Assembly: GCA_031409495.1 (NCBI GenBank)
Contig: JANNXI010000232.1
Span: forward strand, 1 to 7,848
Direction of reading: 5' to 3'
DNA length: 7,848 nucleotides
Source: JANMDR01 sp031409495
GTDB lineage: Bacteria; Pseudomonadota; Gammaproteobacteria; Burkholderiales; Usitatibacteraceae
Position 1 is the stretch's first letter. Every line of letters starts with the position of its first letter. Shown one piece after another: positions 4,917 through 7,848 of this stretch. The notes under the pieces are model-generated. The model saw nothing but the letters and a program-made list of their open reading frames with translations, did no database searches and was not told the DNA's origin. The translations under genes and the position numbers were made by a program.

Positions 4917-7652
4917 TTACCGCACAAAAACCACCGCACTACGTGCCGGAATCACAAACTTACCGCTGGCTGATTCCGCACGCGCTTGGGTGGCTACCCG
5001 CTTGTCGGCGGCGTCGACAAGCGCCTGCACGGGGTGCAATTGCCACTTGGCACCTTTAAGACTATCCAACGTCAACGTTTGCTCCACTACATCCACATTT
5101 ATAAAATACAGCACTTCCTTAAAGTTGGCAGTCGCTAACCCTGTGCCATTTAGATGCCCTACAACTACTGTTGGAATTTGCTTTTCACCGACGTTGTGAA
5201 ACGTGAGGCGCTTGCTAATGTCGGCCGTAGTGGCCAAGCGGAAAAGTTTGGAGCTGGCGCGGATTTTTAGCAAATCTAGGAATATATTTTTAGCTAAATT
5301 TATCTCTGCGCCTGTCGGCTTGATCGCGGGATTATTCAGCAGCGGCAGCATATACGGGTGCAGTTTTTCATTGTCACGCTTGGGCGGTAGGCCTGCGGCA
5401 AAGCCGTTATCTGTGTAGGTGAAATCTAGGCGATTAAACCAATCACCAGAATCGTAGCTATTTCCGTCGAATGACTTGGAGCGAAGGATGTCTTGGCCGG
5501 CATGGTAGTAGGCCACACCTTGACTGAAAGCGACGATCGCGGCGCCAAGCATTTGGACTCTGGCGCGGTCTTCACGACTGGTGTTAAGCGGTAGGCGGTA
5601 AGCGTTTAGATCGAAAAGGGTTTGGTTGTCATGATTTTCAACGTAGTTCACCACCTCAGTCGGTTCGCGGCCAAAGCCCGCGGGTTGCTTGTTGTAATCA
5701 ATTTTTTCAAGCTTTTTTAATGTGCCATCGGCGGTAATAAGCCGATAATCACGAACGGATCCTGCTAGCATGACGCGCACAAAATCAGCTGCACGCAGTA
5801 GCGCAGTGGCGTCGGAAGCGTCAGTATTCAACGCATTTTTATCATATTGCAAGCCATTTATATATCCTTGGCGCTTTACTATATTGTCACCGCTGTCGTT
5901 ATAGCTGCCGCCACGCACGGCATCCCGACCACGGTCAGAGAATGATCCGATGCCGGTGCCGTTGAGCGATAACTGCGATGCCTGCACAAAGCGTTTGCCG
6001 TTTTCAACTTCACCAAAGTTCCAGCCTTCACCCAGTAATTGAATCGGCCGGCCTGCTGCTTTGTTAACCTGCTTTTGCAGTTGCACCATCACATCGCGCG
6101 GCTGATGGCCCATTAAGTCGAAGCGGAAGGAATCCATTTTGTATTGCGTGGCCCAAGTGACAACAGAATCAATCATCAATTTTGCCATCATTAAGTTTTC
6201 AGTTGCGGTGTTTTCGCAGCAGGTGGATTGCTCCACTTTGCCCACGCTATTGTAGCGTTGGTAATAACCGGGCACGATGCGGTCAAGCACGGAAGTGAGC
6301 ACTTGTCCGGATGCTGATGTATGGTTGTATACCACGTCCATGCCCACTCGCAAACCTGCACGGTGTAGAGCTTGCACCATTTCGCGCGTTTCAATTATGC
6401 GAGCGGCACCATCGGCGGCAGAGCTGGCGTAACTGCCTTCGGGTGCGGTGAAGTGCAAGGGATCGTAGCCCCAGTTAAAGCAGTCTTTAACAGCGCTTTT
6501 AATGGAAATTTCTTGCTGATTCAAACTGTCGGCAGCGCCCGAAATTAGGGGCGTTACGCAACCAACTTCGGGGATGGTGGCGATGTCAAAAATGGGTAGT
6601 AAGTGAATGTCTGTCATGCCCGCATCAGCCAGCGCTTTTAGGTGCTTCATGCCGTTGGATTGGGTTTCGGTAAATGCCCGATATTTGCCGCGATTAGCGG
6701 CACTCACCGTTAAATCACCGATAGAAAAATCGCGCACATGCAGCTCGTACACCGACATGTCGGTGGCTGACTTAACGGTGTTGGGTGCGGGCGTTGTATC
6801 CCACAGCGCGGGCTTTAACTTTGCATCAGATAGGTTTGCGATGTAGCTACGCGCACCGTCCGTGGTGAGACTAATGGAATACGGATCGGTAACGGCGTTG
6901 CGCACTATGCCAACATTGGGCACGTACACTTCGACTAAGTATTTGTAATAACTACCGTTTAAATTTTTAGGAATGCTGCCATTCCATACGCCTGTTTTGC
7001 CATCGCGTGTGAGTGCCACCGCGCTGCTTGCGGGCGCATCGCCGCTTGGGTAGATGCACACGTCCACACGAGCGGCAGTGGGCGCCCAGAGCTTGAATGC
7101 GGCTTTATTTGCAGTAACGGTGACACCGAGATCATCTACTTTTCTAGCCGCGGCATAACGATCATCTAGCACCCCTGCGATTTGCAATGCGGCTGAAGCC
7201 ACAACTTTATTTTGCGCATCGGTTTCAACCAGCACCATTTGCGCACCGTGCCGCGCTGCCGCTATTGCGGCATCTGCCGCGGTAAGACTGAGCACCACCC
7301 CATCAGCAACATACTTAAAGCGGGTGGCGAGGGCCGAGGGAACAGGCGTAGTTTTAACGCTCAAGTGGATAGCGCCCTCCGCGCCGTTGATAGCTTCCCC
7401 AACCTTAGCAATCACGCTCGCGTTATCAGAATATACAAGCTGGAAACGCCCTGTTTTAGGGTGTTTTGAAGGCATAGGCCATTTAATAGTAGACCGATTT
7501 AGCCAATAAGCACTGGCTTCAAAGGGCATGCTTACTGGTTGCAGTAGGGTTTCAAAGCCTGCGGCGTTGCAGTGTTGGATATCGGCCGGAGAAGCATAGG
7601 AGAAAGGTGCTGATAACGATGTAAAGATCGCAAGTAGTAAATATCGACGCAT
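4917..7652 (-). CDS. pulA: Pullulanase-type alpha-1,6-glucosidase (GH13), exported
   Basis: A debranching enzyme that hydrolyses alpha-1,6 links in pullulan, glycogen or starch-derived limit dextrins. Of 911 residues, 1-20 form a signal peptide (MRR, then a hydrophobic core, cleavage after FSYA). There is no lipobox cysteine, unlike the surface lipoprotein PulA of Klebsiella. An N-terminal pullulanase domain covers about 28-165. A CBM48-like domain follows at about 178-275, with FKLWAPTAARVDVCIY at 186-201. The GH13 barrel then starts at VYELHVRDFS (301-310). The pullulanase signature NWGYDP is at 393-398. Conserved region I is DVVYNH at 439-444. The nucleophile is Asp512 in FRFDLMG, the acid/base is Glu542 in GEGWNF, and the third carboxylate is Asp675 in VENHDNQ. 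The STCCENTATE segment is also typical. A C-terminal beta domain ends the protein. It is shorter than Klebsiella PulA and no CBM41 is evident. GGAAAAAG lies just upstream of the ATG. It is the first minus-strand gene of the window; no maltodextrin transport or regulator gene is adjacent. Confidence 0.93.
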   Translation of the reverse strand: MRRYLLLAIFTSLSAPFSYASPADIQHCNAAGFETLLQPVSMPFEASAYWLNRSTIKWPMPSKHPKTGRFQLVYSDNASVIAKVGEAINGAEGAIHLSVKTTPVPSALATRFKYVADGVVLSLTAADAAIAAARHGAQMVLVETDAQNKVVASAALQIAGVLDDRYAAARKVDDLGVTVTANKAAFKLWAPTAARVDVCIYPSGDAPASSAVALTRDGKTGVWNGSIPKNLNGSYYKYLVEVYVPNVGIVRNAVTDPYSISLTTDGARSYIANLSDAKLKPALWDTTPAPNTVKSATDMSVYELHVRDFSIGDLTVSAANRGKYRAFTETQSNGMKHLKALADAGMTDIHLLPIFDIATIPEVGCVTPLISGAADSLNQQEISIKSAVKDCFNWGYDPLHFTAPEGSYASSAADGAARIIETREMVQALHRAGLRVGMDVVYNHTSASGQVLTSVLDRIVPGYYQRYNSVGKVEQSTCCENTATENLMMAKLMIDSVVTWATQYKMDSFRFDLMGHQPRDVMVQLQKQVNKAAGRPIQLLGEGWNFGEVENGKRFVQASQLSLNGTGIGSFSDRGRDAVRGGSYNDSGDNIVKRQGYINGLQYDKNALNTDASDATALLRAADFVRVMLAGSVRDYRLITADGTLKKLEKIDYNKQPAGFGREPTEVVNYVENHDNQTLFDLNAYRLPLNTSREDRARVQMLGAAIVAFSQGVAYYHAGQDILRSKSFDGNSYDSGDWFNRLDFTYTDNGFAAGLPPKRDNEKLHPYMLPLLNNPAIKPTGAEINLAKNIFLDLLKIRASSKLFRLATTADISKRLTFHNVGEKQIPTVVVGHLNGTGLATANFKEVLYFINVDVVEQTLTLDSLKGAKWQLHPVQALVDAADKRVATQARAESASGKFVIPARSAVVFVR

Positions 7653-7729
7653 GACTTTTTCCAGTTTGAAATGAAAGCTTAGTTAGAGACAAAATCACAC
7701 ATAGTCGCTACACACTGCAGCCGACGCAG

Positions 7730-7775
7730 CCCGGCTCGAATAGCTTTGTCGGGACTTGGTACCGGTCGAGCCGGG
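7730..7775. repeat. Inverted repeat upstream of the pullulanase gene
   Basis: Perfect 10-bp arms, CCCGGCTCGA at 7730-7739 and TCGAGCCGGG at 7766-7775, surround a 26-nt spacer that itself contains the palindrome GGTACC (7758-7763). It lies about 80 bp upstream of the pullulanase start. It may be the terminator stem of a gene beyond the right edge, a REP-like intergenic element, or an operator region; no T-run follows the arms on either strand. A smaller stem, AGCCT (7788-7792) with AGGCT (7800-7804), lies next to it, so the region from 7730 to 7804 is highly structured. Confidence 0.6.
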
Positions 7776-7848
7776 TTACATTTCCGCAGCCTGACGCTGA
7801 GGCTTTGGTAAGTTAATCTAAGGCAAGTTCAACAACCCAAATGGCCCG

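Noticed and set aside
7212..7509. Two overlapping plus-strand open frames of 85 and 61 codons.
   Set aside because: They are antisense to the pullulanase N-terminal region, which continues a recognisable exported protein; neither has a convincing domain.
7813..7848. A minus-strand reading frame open from the right edge, RAIWVVELALD followed by TAA, as the end of another gene.
   Set aside because: Only 11 residues are visible and they match no family I can name. It would fit with the inverted repeats at 7730-7804 as that gene's terminator, but support is too weak to annotate.
1..7848. tRNA genes, a CRISPR array, insertion-sequence ends or attachment sites.
   Set aside because: No regularly spaced repeats, transposase or integrase fragments, or cloverleaf-like segments were seen on reading both strands.

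Overview
The window looks like a piece of a proteobacterial chromosome, most likely a betaproteobacterium. The reasons are a Bug/TctC-type solute-binding protein with its TctB and TctA partners, moderate GC content, strong Shine-Dalgarno sites and a pullulanase of the Gram-negative type. The lineage is inferred from family resemblance only; there is no rRNA or other marker gene here.

The left 3.2 kb, on the plus strand, is one transport operon of the tripartite tricarboxylate transporter (TTT) family. It runs from a periplasmic binding protein (127-1092), across a strong intrinsic terminator hairpin (1118-1159), to a small membrane subunit (1179-1658) and a large membrane subunit (1658-3160). 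The last two genes overlap by one base. The hairpin probably lets most transcripts end after the binding-protein gene, so that this protein is made in excess over the membrane pair. The substrate cannot be read from the sequence, and no two-component regulator lies in the window.

The rest is read from the minus strand. From right to left it holds an exported pullulanase-type glycoside hydrolase (7652-4917) with all GH13 catalytic residues, then a 226-residue protein with a restriction-endonuclease-like core (4823-4143). Next is the decayed C-terminal part of a RelE/ParE-type toxin gene (about 4140-3938), which starts right at the preceding stop codon and carries a frameshift. Last is a RimJ/RimL-type GNAT acetyltransferase (3832-3239) preceded by a long structured leader. 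The transport operon and the acetyltransferase converge on a large hairpin (3177-3210). Upstream of the pullulanase gene lies a 10-bp inverted repeat (7730-7775).

There is no sign that the minus-strand genes form one pathway. The pullulanase is an ordinary starch/glycogen-debranching function. The short stretch between it and the acetyltransferase (about 3.84-4.9 kb) looks like a patch of accessory DNA, with a possible nuclease-like protein and a dead toxin fragment. I found no complete new defence or mobile system. The most unusual items are the toxin relic, the nuclease-like protein with an altered motif, and the structured intergenic elements.
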